Source: Endozoicomonas elysicola (GTDB taxonomy: Bacteria > Pseudomonadota > Gammaproteobacteria > Pseudomonadales > Endozoicomonadaceae). Taken from it: a stretch of 64,000 nucleotides of DNA. Position numbers and translations under genes: made by a program. The stretch's first letter is position 1; the number at the start of each line of letters is the position of its first letter. The DNA is taken from assembly GCF_000710775.1 (NCBI RefSeq), contig NZ_JOJP01000001.1, positions 1,083,400 through 1,147,399 of the forward strand, in the 5' to 3' direction. The notes under the pieces were generated by a model. The model saw nothing but the letters and a program-made list of their open reading frames with translations, did no database searches and had not been told where the DNA came from. This document shows positions 40,981-49,844 of the stretch, one piece after another.

Positions 40981-42551
40981 AAGACTCATTGGATCTGGAT
41001 GCTAAACGTAAGGTGATAGGCAGGCCGGGGATATTTAAACGTTTTTGGTCAAGTATGGTGACCCAGATGGTTCTGGCCGTTCTGGTTGCTCTTGTCATTG
41101 CCCAGGTTTTCAGCTTTGTCATTCTCGGCAATGCCTACCGAACTGTTCTGTCGGATATCAGTCAGAAGTCTCAATTTCAGCAGATAGAATCACTGGTCTG
41201 GTTACTGGAAAACAACCCGATCAGTGACTACTCGGCCATTCTGGCTGCAGCGCGAACCAAAAACGCTTGGTTTACCGTTGATGATCGCAGTGAGCTGGCC
41301 AACAGAGAGATGAACGCCCGTGATAAACGTCTGATGCAGCGTTTGTTGCACTTGATGGGGAATCAATACAAGGGGCGCATACTGGTTAAAGTGGATCACT
41401 CTCGTGATGAGGGCTTGATAAAAAGTGTTGCTTCCAAAAGCCCGGCCTTCAAGAGCGATGATTCGGAGCATTGGAAATCTACCAAATACTGCAGTGATGG
41501 AGACCGTTGTCAGAAGCCATGGCATCAGCACCGTCCGACAACTGACTCCCGGCATGATGGTGACCGCCGTTATTATCGGGAAGGCTGGAGGCCTCCAGTG
41601 GTAACCAGTCTCCAGGTTTCAGTCCATATGCTGAATGGTTATTGGCTGAATTTGAAAGCAACGGCTCCGGCAGCTCCGCCGCTGGCTGCAAAGCAGACTG
41701 TGATTTTCCTATTCACAGCAATGATTCTGGTTCTGGCGGCGCTTGCGGTGATGGTGAGGCGTATCACCCAACCATTACGGATGCTTTCAAAGGCCTCCAT
41801 TTGTCTGGGGATGGGAGAGCAGGTAAATCCACTGCCTGAGAAAGGCCCGGCTGACCTGAGAGAGACTATTCGGGCATTTAACCAGATGAATGATCGTTTG
41901 CAGCGGTTTGTGTCAGATCGAACCCGCATGCTGGCGGCGCTCTCCCATGATCTCCGAACTCCTATCACCAGCATGCGACTTCGGGTTGAGTTGATGCCGG
42001 AAAGCAAAGACCGAGATCAGCTTCTGGCCACTCTGGAAGAGATGCAGCAGATGTCAGAGGCCACGCTGGCCTTTATGCGTCAGGCATCGGACAACGAAGT
42101 GACCCGGCAGGTGGATCTGAATGCCATGACAGGCAGTCTCTGCGATGATCTTGCTGAGCTGGGGCAGAATGTGAACTTTCAGGAGGCCGGTGAGACGGTT
42201 ATTCGCTGCCGCCCGGTTAGCCTGAAGCGAGCACTGAGAAACCTGATTGAGAATGGCGTTAAATACGGTCAGCGTGTTGATGTAAGCCTTAAGCTGTTTG
42301 AAAGGGCCGGTCAGCATTTTGTGGCTGTGGTGATTCAGGATCACGGGCCGGGTATCCCTGAAGCAATGATGGAGCAGGTTTTTGAACCCTTTTTCCGCCT
42401 GGAAGGCTCAAGAAACCGTGATACGGGGGGGATTGGTCTGGGTATGGCAATCGCCAGGAATATTGTTCGTAACCATGGAGGTGAAATCTATTTAAAAAAC
42501 AAAGAGCAAGGTCTGCAAGTTACTTTGGAGTTGCCTTTGAATGTTGGATAA
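40977..42551 (+). CDS. Sensor histidine kinase with His/Cys-rich periplasmic domain
   Basis: 524 residues overlapping the regulator gene by 4 bases. Two membrane helices (about 27-50 and 241-261) flank a roughly 190-residue periplasmic sensor. HAMP follows (262-313), then HisKA with His324 in LAALSHDLRTP, N-box NLIENGVKYG, and G boxes DHGPGIPE and GGIGLGMAI. The periplasmic part contains YCSDGDRCQKPWHQHRP and SRHDGDRRYYREGW, a cluster of Cys, His and Asp that could bind metal. Domain order is that of EnvZ/CpxA-like kinases. Signal unknown; a metal or envelope-stress cue is suggested by the sensor and by the divergent His/Met-rich gene. Confidence 0.93.
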   Translation: MKDSLDLDAKRKVIGRPGIFKRFWSSMVTQMVLAVLVALVIAQVFSFVILGNAYRTVLSDISQKSQFQQIESLVWLLENNPISDYSAILAAARTKNAWFTVDDRSELANREMNARDKRLMQRLLHLMGNQYKGRILVKVDHSRDEGLIKSVASKSPAFKSDDSEHWKSTKYCSDGDRCQKPWHQHRPTTDSRHDGDRRYYREGWRPPVVTSLQVSVHMLNGYWLNLKATAPAAPPLAAKQTVIFLFTAMILVLAALAVMVRRITQPLRMLSKASICLGMGEQVNPLPEKGPADLRETIRAFNQMNDRLQRFVSDRTRMLAALSHDLRTPITSMRLRVELMPESKDRDQLLATLEEMQQMSEATLAFMRQASDNEVTRQVDLNAMTGSLCDDLAELGQNVNFQEAGETVIRCRPVSLKRALRNLIENGVKYGQRVDVSLKLFERAGQHFVAVVIQDHGPGIPEAMMEQVFEPFFRLEGSRNRDTGGIGLGMAIARNIVRNHGGEIYLKNKEQGLQVTLELPLNVG

Positions 42552-42689
42552 ATGACAGGTTTTGCAGTCAGTTCTGAGTAATGCCTAAACTTCTGACTCA
42601 TAGAGTCTATAGGGGCTGATTACCCCTTCTAGCCCTGTTAACTTTGTTATACTCTGATTCTAATAAGAATATTTGCAGGGAATGAACTC

Positions 42690-43283
42690 ATGGAAATCTC
42701 TACCATTGTCTTTCTTGGCATCATTGTTGGTGCCATATTCTACATCGTTGGTATTTACAACAGTCTGGTCAGTAAAAAGAATAATTACGAGAATGCTTTT
42801 GCCCAGATTGAGGTGCAGTTAAAACGTCGCTATGACCTGATTCCTAACCTTGTTGAAACTGCCAAAGGGTATCTTAAGCACGAGCAAGACACATTGGAGA
42901 AAGTAATCAGTGCCCGAAATCAGGCAGCTCAACTGCTAAAAGGACTGTCTGGAAAACTCGATGCTTCTGGTATTAAAAAATTGCAGGGAGCTGAACAGGC
43001 ACTGATGGGGGCAATGGGTGGGTTGAATGTGGTGATGGAGAATTACCCTGACCTGAAAGCCAATGAAAATATGATGCAGCTGACGGAAGAGCTGACCAGT
43101 ACTGAGAACCGAGTTTCCAGAGCCCGTCAGTTTTATAATGACTCAGTAACCGACTACAACAGTTATCGCCAGTCTTTTCCTCCGGTCTTCTTTGCCAATA
43201 CGTTTGGCCACAGTAAGGACGCAACTTTACTGGAGTTTGAAAACAGCGCTGCCATGCAGAAAGCACCAAAAGTCAGCTTTTAA
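42690..43283 (+). CDS. lemA: LemA family protein
   Basis: 197 residues. One N-terminal membrane helix (TIVFLGIIVGAIFYIVGIYN) precedes the helical-bundle LemA domain: YENAFAQIEVQLKRRYDLIP, then NLVETAKGYLKHEQDTLEKV, ENYPDLKANENMMQLTEEL, and STENRVSRARQFYNDSVTDY, then N. The M48 peptidase gene follows after 14 bases, a pairing seen widely. LemA function is unclear; it is an inner-membrane protein with a cytoplasmic or periplasmic helical domain. A TATACT at 42648-42653 may be the -10 of the operon. Confidence 0.92.
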   Translation: MEISTIVFLGIIVGAIFYIVGIYNSLVSKKNNYENAFAQIEVQLKRRYDLIPNLVETAKGYLKHEQDTLEKVISARNQAAQLLKGLSGKLDASGIKKLQGAEQALMGAMGGLNVVMENYPDLKANENMMQLTEELTSTENRVSRARQFYNDSVTDYNSYRQSFPPVFFANTFGHSKDATLLEFENSAAMQKAPKVSF

Positions 43284-43297
43284 GAGAAGTTCAGAGT

Positions 43298-45190
43298 ATG
43301 AATTTCTTTCAGCATCAGGAAAAAGCGCGAACTCAAACCCGCTATTTGCTGGCTTTAATGGCTCTGGCCGTACTGAGCCTGATTCTTGCCATTAATTGCA
43401 TTTATGCGGGGTATGCCGCGCTTCAGAAACAAGAGCCATTTTTAAACCATTTCACCTGGGAAACGTTCATTATTTCCTCAGCGGTTGTTATTTCAACGGT
43501 TCTGCTGGCTAGTGTGACCAAAACGGTCATGCTTGCTCATGGTGGTGGAAAAGCGGTGGCTGAATCCCTCGGTGCTATGAGAGTAAAGCCTTCAACCAAT
43601 AACCGTTACGAACGCAGATTATTGAATGTTGTTGAAGAGATAGCCATTGCTTCAGGCACTCCGGTTCCTCCCGTTTATTTACTCCATGGGGAAAGAGGGA
43701 TTAATGCTTTTGCTGCAGGAGTTCGGTTGAATAATGCGGTGATAGGTATCACCAAAGGGGCAATGGAGCAACTGAGCCGGGATGAGCTGGAAGGGGTTAT
43801 TGCCCATGAGTTCAGCCATATTATCAATGGTGATATACGGTTGAATATGAGGCTGATAGGCATTGTTTTTGGTATCACGATGCTGACGGATGTTGGATAT
43901 CACCTCTATCGCCACGGTTATTATTCACGTTCAAAACAAGCGGGTTACTTCTATATTGTTGGCATTGGCATGATGCTGGTGGGCTACATTGGCGCTTTTT
44001 TCGGCAATATTATTCGGGCTTCAGTCAACCGTACCCGGGAGTATTTGGCAGATGCTTCTGCTGTTCAGTACACGCGGGATAATGAAGGCCTTGCCAGTGC
44101 CTTAAAAAAGATTGGTGGTGCAGTGTATGGCTCCAACCTGGATAGTGGCGCTGCAATGGAGTGCAGCCATATGATGTTTGGCTCTGCTTTTACGGGATCC
44201 TTCTGGAATTTATTTGCTACTCATCCTCCTCTGGATAATCGCATTCGAAAACTGACTCCGAACTGGAATGGTCAATACATAACGCCCAAGGCCATTGAGA
44301 TTGAAAAGAAACCGGTAAATACAGAGTCATCCAAGTCTGTGCCGGGTCCAGATATGGCTGTGGCTGGTGTTGCATCGGCACTCTCTGCTTCAGTGAGCGC
44401 AATCGGTGCTCCCAAGGCTTCCCATATAAAGTACGCTCGCTCCATTGTGGGGGGTATGCCGCCAATGCTATCCGAGGCGATCCATCACAGTAATTCAGCA
44501 TATCGTGTCATTATGGCGTTACTGTTGGATGATGCCCCTGCTGTCCTGAAAAAACAGTGTGACCTGATTACCAGAATCTTTCCGCAGGAAGTATTGACCA
44601 AAACGCTGGAGCTACACGGACAGCTTGAAAATGCCAGGCTGCTGAACGATCGGCTATCGATTCTGGAAATGACCTTGCCGACCTTAAAAATGTTGAATGT
44701 TGACCAGCAGGAGCGGCTGAAGAAAGTACTGTTAATGCTCGCTACGGCTGATGGAAAAACAACCGTGATGGAATGGTCTCTGATTACCATTGTTGATCAC
44801 ACCCTGCCAAAGAAGAAAAAAACAGACAATGTTTTCCGTTCTGAAAAATACCGTAGTGTTAAACAGCTATCGGGTGAAGTGTCATTATTGGTCAAAGCTC
44901 TGGTTGGTATGTCCGGAATGTCGGTTGAGGACAAGCGAAGCTGTTATACAAAGACGATTAAGGGACTGGGTATTACCATAACAAAAGAGAAGGTCTCATT
45001 TAAGGCATTAAGTCAGGGGCTGAAAAAGATAGCGTTGTTACGTGCCGAGGCCAAGGAGCAATTACTGAAGGCACTTTGCCAGTGCATAGAGCATGATGGT
45101 GAAGTAGCGATGGAAGAAGCTCAGGCACTCCGCGCCATTGCTGTGGTTATGGAGTGTCCTGTGCCACCGTTGGTGGCACAGGCTGCATAG
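43298..45190 (+). CDS. M48 family membrane metallopeptidase (HtpX-like) with C-terminal extension
   Basis: 630 residues. Membrane helices lie at about 18-40 and 54-76, with two further helices after the active site (LIGIVFGITMLTDVGYHLY; FYIVGIGMMLVGYIGAFFG). The zinc motif is HEFSHIINGD (His170, Glu171, His174), with the third ligand in REYLADASAV. The peptidase core ends near 330. The remaining 300 residues, absent from HtpX, are largely helical and contain a DNA-J/TerB-like acidic stretch (LLMLATADGKTTVMEWSLI; LCQCIEHDGEVAMEEAQAL). With LemA it forms the known LemA-M48 pair, probably acting in membrane-protein quality control. Its stop codon abuts the stop of the convergent gene. Confidence 0.9.
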   Translation: MNFFQHQEKARTQTRYLLALMALAVLSLILAINCIYAGYAALQKQEPFLNHFTWETFIISSAVVISTVLLASVTKTVMLAHGGGKAVAESLGAMRVKPSTNNRYERRLLNVVEEIAIASGTPVPPVYLLHGERGINAFAAGVRLNNAVIGITKGAMEQLSRDELEGVIAHEFSHIINGDIRLNMRLIGIVFGITMLTDVGYHLYRHGYYSRSKQAGYFYIVGIGMMLVGYIGAFFGNIIRASVNRTREYLADASAVQYTRDNEGLASALKKIGGAVYGSNLDSGAAMECSHMMFGSAFTGSFWNLFATHPPLDNRIRKLTPNWNGQYITPKAIEIEKKPVNTESSKSVPGPDMAVAGVASALSASVSAIGAPKASHIKYARSIVGGMPPMLSEAIHHSNSAYRVIMALLLDDAPAVLKKQCDLITRIFPQEVLTKTLELHGQLENARLLNDRLSILEMTLPTLKMLNVDQQERLKKVLLMLATADGKTTVMEWSLITIVDHTLPKKKKTDNVFRSEKYRSVKQLSGEVSLLVKALVGMSGMSVEDKRSCYTKTIKGLGITITKEKVSFKALSQGLKKIALLRAEAKEQLLKALCQCIEHDGEVAMEEAQALRAIAVVMECPVPPLVAQAA

Positions 45191-45193
45191 TTA

Positions 45194-46471
45194 TCAAGCC
45201 GGTTGGGCCGGCATCTGAGTGTTATTGCCGGGAGCAGCAGCTGGAGCACTACCGTTGCTTTGCGGAGTGACAGTGTTGGGTGCTGGGGCTGTAGTATTGC
45301 CTTCAACAGGAGTGGCGCTTTCATCTGTAGTGGCTGCTGATCCGTCAGTTGAAGCTGGCGGTGTGCCTTCTGCAGTTTTTTTAGTCGGGTCAGGAACCTT
45401 ACCTGCGGCTTCAAAAGGATATGAGAGCAACTCTCCCTTCGCGACACGGCTGAAACTTACGCCTTTCTGGGTAAACTCATGGTAATCCACTTCGAGCTGA
45501 CTTCCTTTTGGTTTGTCAGCCCCTTCATTATCCATCAGCTCTCTTTCATCAATTTCTTTTCTGATAGCTTTGAGAGCAGCAGTTACATCATTGAGAGCTG
45601 CTTCGGCTTGAGAGAGCGCATTGTCATTTCCGTTGTTGTATTCTTGTCCTTGTAAATGCATCGCTTGGAAAGCCAGCCTAAAGTATTCCCATACTTGTGT
45701 GGGATTTTTGTTTTTAAGTGCCTCACCTGGTGGAATCAGTGAGATGACCTCTTCACCTGGAAACTGAATGGTAATCGCCAGATCCTTTGGGGTGCCGGGG
45801 GGCAGTTCAATTTGTTTTAATGCCTCAACAAGCTCGGATGACTCCCTGAACCAATCCATGCCGGCCATCAGCTTAGATCTTGATTGATCAGCACGTTCAA
45901 TAAATGGTCTGATGGCTTCTTTGGCATCATTTGCCAGTTTATGCCTGCCGTACTTGGTGTATGCCTCTTTGGCTTCGTCCAGCTTCTTCTTACCTTTCTC
46001 AAGCAGGTCCTTATCACTCAGTTTTTTAAGAGCTTCGCTATCTAAGGGCTCTGAATCTTTTGTATCAGAGGCAGGTACTCCCTTTGTATCAATAACAGGG
46101 TCAGCACTAATCTTGTTGTCATTTTGAGGAACAGGCTGTGCTGTCAAGTTGTCAGTAGAAGCAAGATGTTGAGCTGCAGGTGATGGTGGTTGTTGCAACT
46201 GGGAATCATCAGGTACTACTTGGTTACCGGTAACATGATCAACGTTGCTCACATTGCGAGCAAGAGGGGGCAGCTGTTGAGTGGTGTTATCAAGGGTTGG
46301 TACAGAAGGTCGTTGATTGTAATTTGGCTGAGCCATGTATTTCTGTAGAGGCGGAGCCATAGTTGCTCCACGATTATTAAATCGTGCCAGAGTATCTGGT
46401 TGAGTAGGTATGCCACCTAGTTGATTGAACGAGCCCGATCCATAACCATTTAATGGTAAGACATTAGTCAT
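45194..46471 (-). CDS. Hypothetical protein with disordered ends and a helical core
   Basis: 425 residues from ATG 46471, with CAGGGAAG upstream. The first 120 residues are Gln/Pro/Asn-rich without a signal peptide. About 130-215 is a charged helical region (LSDKDLLEKGKKKLDEAKEA). About 220-350 looks like a folded domain (DLAITIQFPGEEVISLIPPG; TQVWEYFRLAFQAMHLQGQE). The tail from about 365 is a Thr/Pro/Ala low-complexity segment. The layout resembles type III-secreted or translocator-like proteins, but no secretion gene is nearby and no family is recognised. It converges with the M48 gene, with adjacent stop codons. Confidence 0.6.
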   Translation of the reverse strand: MTNVLPLNGYGSGSFNQLGGIPTQPDTLARFNNRGATMAPPLQKYMAQPNYNQRPSVPTLDNTTQQLPPLARNVSNVDHVTGNQVVPDDSQLQQPPSPAAQHLASTDNLTAQPVPQNDNKISADPVIDTKGVPASDTKDSEPLDSEALKKLSDKDLLEKGKKKLDEAKEAYTKYGRHKLANDAKEAIRPFIERADQSRSKLMAGMDWFRESSELVEALKQIELPPGTPKDLAITIQFPGEEVISLIPPGEALKNKNPTQVWEYFRLAFQAMHLQGQEYNNGNDNALSQAEAALNDVTAALKAIRKEIDERELMDNEGADKPKGSQLEVDYHEFTQKGVSFSRVAKGELLSYPFEAAGKVPDPTKKTAEGTPPASTDGSAATTDESATPVEGNTTAPAPNTVTPQSNGSAPAAAPGNNTQMPAQPA

Positions 46472-46525
46472 TTGAAATACTTCCCTGTTTTGTATTTGTT
46501 TATTTTTGCCATGCCTCCTTCGACA

Positions 46526-46556
46526 GAAAAAGCCTGATTTAGTTCCAATCAGGCTT
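46526..46556 (-). terminator. Rho-independent terminator (minus strand) downstream of dbpA
   Basis: AAGCCTGATT and AATCAGGCTT (46530-46539, 46547-46556) form a perfect 10-bp stem. On the minus strand the stem is followed by TTTTTCTG. It lies beyond the dbpA stop and the repeat element, and upstream of the next minus-strand gene, so it separates the two transcripts. Confidence 0.8.
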
Positions 46557-46597
46557 GGATGGGGGGGAAGTAAACCTCTACTCAGCTCATGATGATT

Positions 46598-46755
46598 ATA
46601 CCAATTTCAGCTTCTAAACATGAACTGCGCAGCCATTTTGAACCGCTGGATCTTCATTGGAATTCCTCGCAACCATGCTATTACTTGTCATTCCGCCTTG
46701 ACCAGCAATCCAAAATAGCTTGCTCGACATCATATTTAGAAGGCGGAATTGGTAT
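46598..46755. repeat. MITE-like repeat family A, copy 1 (158 bp)
   Basis: The ends ATACCAATT and AATTGGTAT are inverted repeats (part of a longer pair with TTCTAAA and GGCGGAATT). The body is about 85-90 percent identical by eye to 61134-61294, sharing TCTAAACATGAACTGCGCAG, GGAATTCCTCGCAA, GTCATTCCGCCTTG and CATATTTAGAAGGCGGAATT. The right end coincides with the dbpA stop codon. No coding capacity, so it would be mobilised in trans. Confidence 0.85.
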
Positions 46756-48158
46756 TACAGGCGCCGAACTTTGAATTTTCTGCCTTTAATTCTGCCCTGT
46801 TCGAGTCTGTTCAGCGCAGATCGGGCACTTTCCCGTTTAACAGCAACATAGGCTACAAAGTCAAAAATATTGATTTTACCGACTTGGTCCCCGGCAATTC
46901 CCGCATCTCCGGTCAAGGCACCCAGAATGTCGCCAGGGCGTACTTTGTGCTTACGGCCACCATCAATCGCCAGTGTTACCATGGGTGCGGGTTCTGGCTG
47001 ACGGTTCTCGATAAGTACTTTCGGGTCCCCAAATACCAGGGGAGCCTTGAGGTAGTCACTGATATTGTCGAGCTTGTACTGCTCCCGCTGGGTATGCAGG
47101 CTGAGAGCCAGACCCTTTTTACCGGCTCGTCCGGTTCGACCAACACGGTGAACGTGAACTTCCGGGTCCCGGCTCAGATCGTAGTTGATGACGGCGGCAA
47201 GGTTGTCGATATCCAGGCCACGGGCTGCTACGTCAGTGGCGATCAACAGGGTCGAGCTCTGATTGGCAAAGCGAACCAGCATCTGGTCCCGTTCTTTCTG
47301 TTCCATATCACCATGGAGTACAACGGGCTTGTAGCCTGCGTCATAAAGCTCAGAACCTACCTTCTTACATTCCTGCTTGGTGTTACAGAAAATGACGCTG
47401 GACTCTGGCTCGTAGTGTTTCAGGAGCTTGATCAGCATGGCTGGTTTGTCAGTGTTCTCTGCGTGGTAAAAGCGCTGCTCAATGTGCTCATGGCTGTGAG
47501 TGCTTTCAACCGTTATCTCAACGGGCTGGTGCTGAAAGCGTTGGCTCAGAGTCTTGATACCCTCTGGGTAAGTCGCTGAAAACAGGAGTGTCTGCCTCTG
47601 CTCTGGAAGGTGACTGATGATATTTTCAATCGCATCAATGAAGCCCATATCCAGCATACGGTCTGCTTCATCAAGAACCAAGGTACTGGTTCGGGCTATC
47701 GACAGCGTCTTCTTACGCAGGTGATCCTGGATTCGCCCAGGGGTACCGACAACAACATGAGCGCCATGCTCTAGTGAACCGATCTGCGGACCAATGGGCT
47801 GACCACCGCAGAGAGTCACCACCTTGATGTTTTGTTGGTACCTAACCAGCCTGCGGATTTCCTGAGCAACCTGAGTTGCCAGTTCACGGGTAGGGCACAT
47901 CACCAGCGCCTGACACCCAAAATCACTCTGTTTCAGCTTCAGGATAAGGCCAATGGCAAAAGCAGCGGTTTTACCACTGCCAGTTTTTGCTTTGGCAATG
48001 ACATCTTTGCCTTCCAGGAGCTCAGGCAGGCTTTGCTGCTGTATCGGTGTCATTTCCAGGTATCCCAAGCTGTTCAGGTTATTCAGCAGGGATTCAGGTA
48101 GAGAGAGATCGCTAAAGCGAGAAGGCGTTGTTGCGGTGGTAAGAGTAGGTGCAGTCAA
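46755..48158 (-). CDS. dbpA: DEAD-box ATP-dependent RNA helicase DbpA
   Basis: 467 residues. The Q motif (YLEMTPIQQQSLP), motif I AKAKTGSGKT, Ia PTRELATQ, II VLDEADRM, III FSATYPEG, and VI HRVGRTGRAGKKG are all present. The C-terminal 75 residues (DGGRKHKVRPGDILGALTGD, then GIAGDQVGKINIFDFVAYVA) form the DbpA RNA-binding domain that targets 23S rRNA hairpin 92. The protein acts in late 50S ribosome assembly. The TAA stop coincides with the right end of a 158-bp repeat element. A terminator follows 200 bases on. Confidence 0.95.
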   Translation of the reverse strand: MTAPTLTTATTPSRFSDLSLPESLLNNLNSLGYLEMTPIQQQSLPELLEGKDVIAKAKTGSGKTAAFAIGLILKLKQSDFGCQALVMCPTRELATQVAQEIRRLVRYQQNIKVVTLCGGQPIGPQIGSLEHGAHVVVGTPGRIQDHLRKKTLSIARTSTLVLDEADRMLDMGFIDAIENIISHLPEQRQTLLFSATYPEGIKTLSQRFQHQPVEITVESTHSHEHIEQRFYHAENTDKPAMLIKLLKHYEPESSVIFCNTKQECKKVGSELYDAGYKPVVLHGDMEQKERDQMLVRFANQSSTLLIATDVAARGLDIDNLAAVINYDLSRDPEVHVHRVGRTGRAGKKGLALSLHTQREQYKLDNISDYLKAPLVFGDPKVLIENRQPEPAPMVTLAIDGGRKHKVRPGDILGALTGDAGIAGDQVGKINIFDFVAYVAVKRESARSALNRLEQGRIKGRKFKVRRL

Positions 48159-48356
48159 ATCAAGCTCTTGGCGTGTGCCATGGTACAGAATAGGTAAAGA
48201 ATTATAACAGAGTCTATTCTTAATGACGGCGAATCATTACAGCAATTCATTTGGAACTCTGTGGTTTGATGAGGTCTCAGGGTTCAAACGTCGGTATTAA
48301 TTTCCGATTTACTATTGAATTGCCAAGACATTTTACTAAATGCAATGGAGTGAATC

Positions 48357-49844
48357 ATGACTTCAGGTTCTCCTCGAACGACGTCAGGACCTGCTCGACA
48401 GGAACATCAACAGGAAAACAACCCATTGTTCTGGCTAACAGGGCTTGTAGTCGGGATCGCATTACAGCTTTTCACATTGCTGGTTGAACCGCCTCTGGGC
48501 ATGAATGAAATGGCCTGGCGTTGTGCAGGGCTTGCCATGATGATGGCTATCTTCTGGTCCGTTGAAATTCTCCCGACAGCAATTACTGCTCTTTTACCAC
48601 TGATTCTGTCTCCACTGCTTGGTCTGGCAAGCCTCGACAAAGCGGCTGCTCCCTATGCGCATCCAGTGATATTTCTGTTTATGGGCGGCTTTGTCCTTGG
48701 GCTGGCGATGGAGCGCTGGAATCTGCACAGCCGGATTGCATTGAGAATCATGATGGTGATGGGTACGGGTGAGAAGCGTCTGGTACTTGGCTTTATGATT
48801 GCTACTGCCTTAATCAGTATGTGGGTTTCCAATACGGCTACGACCATTATGATGCTACCGATAGGTCTGTCCGTTACTTCAATGATTCGTCATCAGGGGA
48901 AGATGAGCCGTGGCTTTCCAATAGCCCTGTTGTTATCCATTGCTTATGGGGCTTCCATCGGTGGTTTTGGCACACTGATCGGTACTCCTCCTAATGCATT
49001 GCTGGTGGCTTTTCTTCAGGAACAATATGGTATTCAGATTGGTTTTGCTCATTGGCTGATTATCGGTCTGCCCGCTTCAATTATTATGCTTGCCATTACT
49101 GGTGTCTGGCTGGGGTATTTCGGATACCGACTCAGTGGAGAAGAAAATCATGTGGTTCGGGAATCAATCAAAGAACAACAAAAGCTGAATGGCTCCATGA
49201 GTGGCGCTGAAAAAGCCGTGACCGCGATCTTTCTGCTGACAGCGTTAGCCTGGATTATCCGGCCATGGGTAAGTGACATCATTCCCTGGTTGGAGTTGTC
49301 TGATACCACGATCGCTCTCATCGCAACGGTTACACTGTTTATTCTGCCTGCGAGTTTTAAGAAGCTTGAGTTTCTGATGAGCTGGAAGGAAATGCGACGC
49401 TTGCCCTGGGATGTACTGCTGTTGTTTGGCGGTGGACTGAGTTTAGCCGCTATGATCCGTAGAACGGGGCTCGCAGACTGGATTGCAGGGTCATTGAATA
49501 TCCTGGGTGATATGCCACCCTTGATGGCCATTGCACTGGTCGTCACCATCATTATATTCCTGACAGAAGTTACCAGTAATACGGCAACCACCGCAGCATT
49601 CCTGCCTCCACTCGGAGCTCTGGCAATTTCACTGGGTATGGATCCTGCCATTTTGGCCATACCAGCAGCGATCGCGGCCAGTTGTGCCTTTATGCTGCCT
49701 GTCGCGACACCGCCCAATGCTATTGTTTATGGCTCAGGAATGTTACCCATCCGACACATGGTACGAAGTGGTATGGTGTTGAATCTTGCAGGTATTGTGA
49801 TTATTACGCTGTTATGCCATTGGCTGGTGGAGTTTATTATTTAA
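48357..49844 (+). CDS. SLC13/DASS-family anion (dicarboxylate or sulfate) symporter
   Basis: 495 residues with about 11-12 membrane helices. The two family SNT motifs are present: MWVSNTATTIMMLPIG (about 160) and EVTSNTATTAAFLPPL (about 405), each in a re-entrant hairpin forming the sodium and substrate site. GGFGTLIGTPPNALLVAF and PVATPPNAIVYGSG are the paired helix-cap motifs. Family members couple sodium to succinate, malate, citrate or sulfate uptake; the exact substrate cannot be chosen. The polar 20-residue N-terminus (TSGSPRTTSGPARQEHQQEN) is unusual. No operon partner. Confidence 0.9.
   Translation: MTSGSPRTTSGPARQEHQQENNPLFWLTGLVVGIALQLFTLLVEPPLGMNEMAWRCAGLAMMMAIFWSVEILPTAITALLPLILSPLLGLASLDKAAAPYAHPVIFLFMGGFVLGLAMERWNLHSRIALRIMMVMGTGEKRLVLGFMIATALISMWVSNTATTIMMLPIGLSVTSMIRHQGKMSRGFPIALLLSIAYGASIGGFGTLIGTPPNALLVAFLQEQYGIQIGFAHWLIIGLPASIIMLAITGVWLGYFGYRLSGEENHVVRESIKEQQKLNGSMSGAEKAVTAIFLLTALAWIIRPWVSDIIPWLELSDTTIALIATVTLFILPASFKKLEFLMSWKEMRRLPWDVLLLFGGGLSLAAMIRRTGLADWIAGSLNILGDMPPLMAIALVVTIIIFLTEVTSNTATTAAFLPPLGALAISLGMDPAILAIPAAIAASCAFMLPVATPPNAIVYGSGMLPIRHMVRSGMVLNLAGIVIITLLCHWLVEFII

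Noticed and set aside
46749-47579. 276-codon plus-strand ORF inside dbpA
   Set aside because: Antisense to the conserved helicase and no supporting motif.
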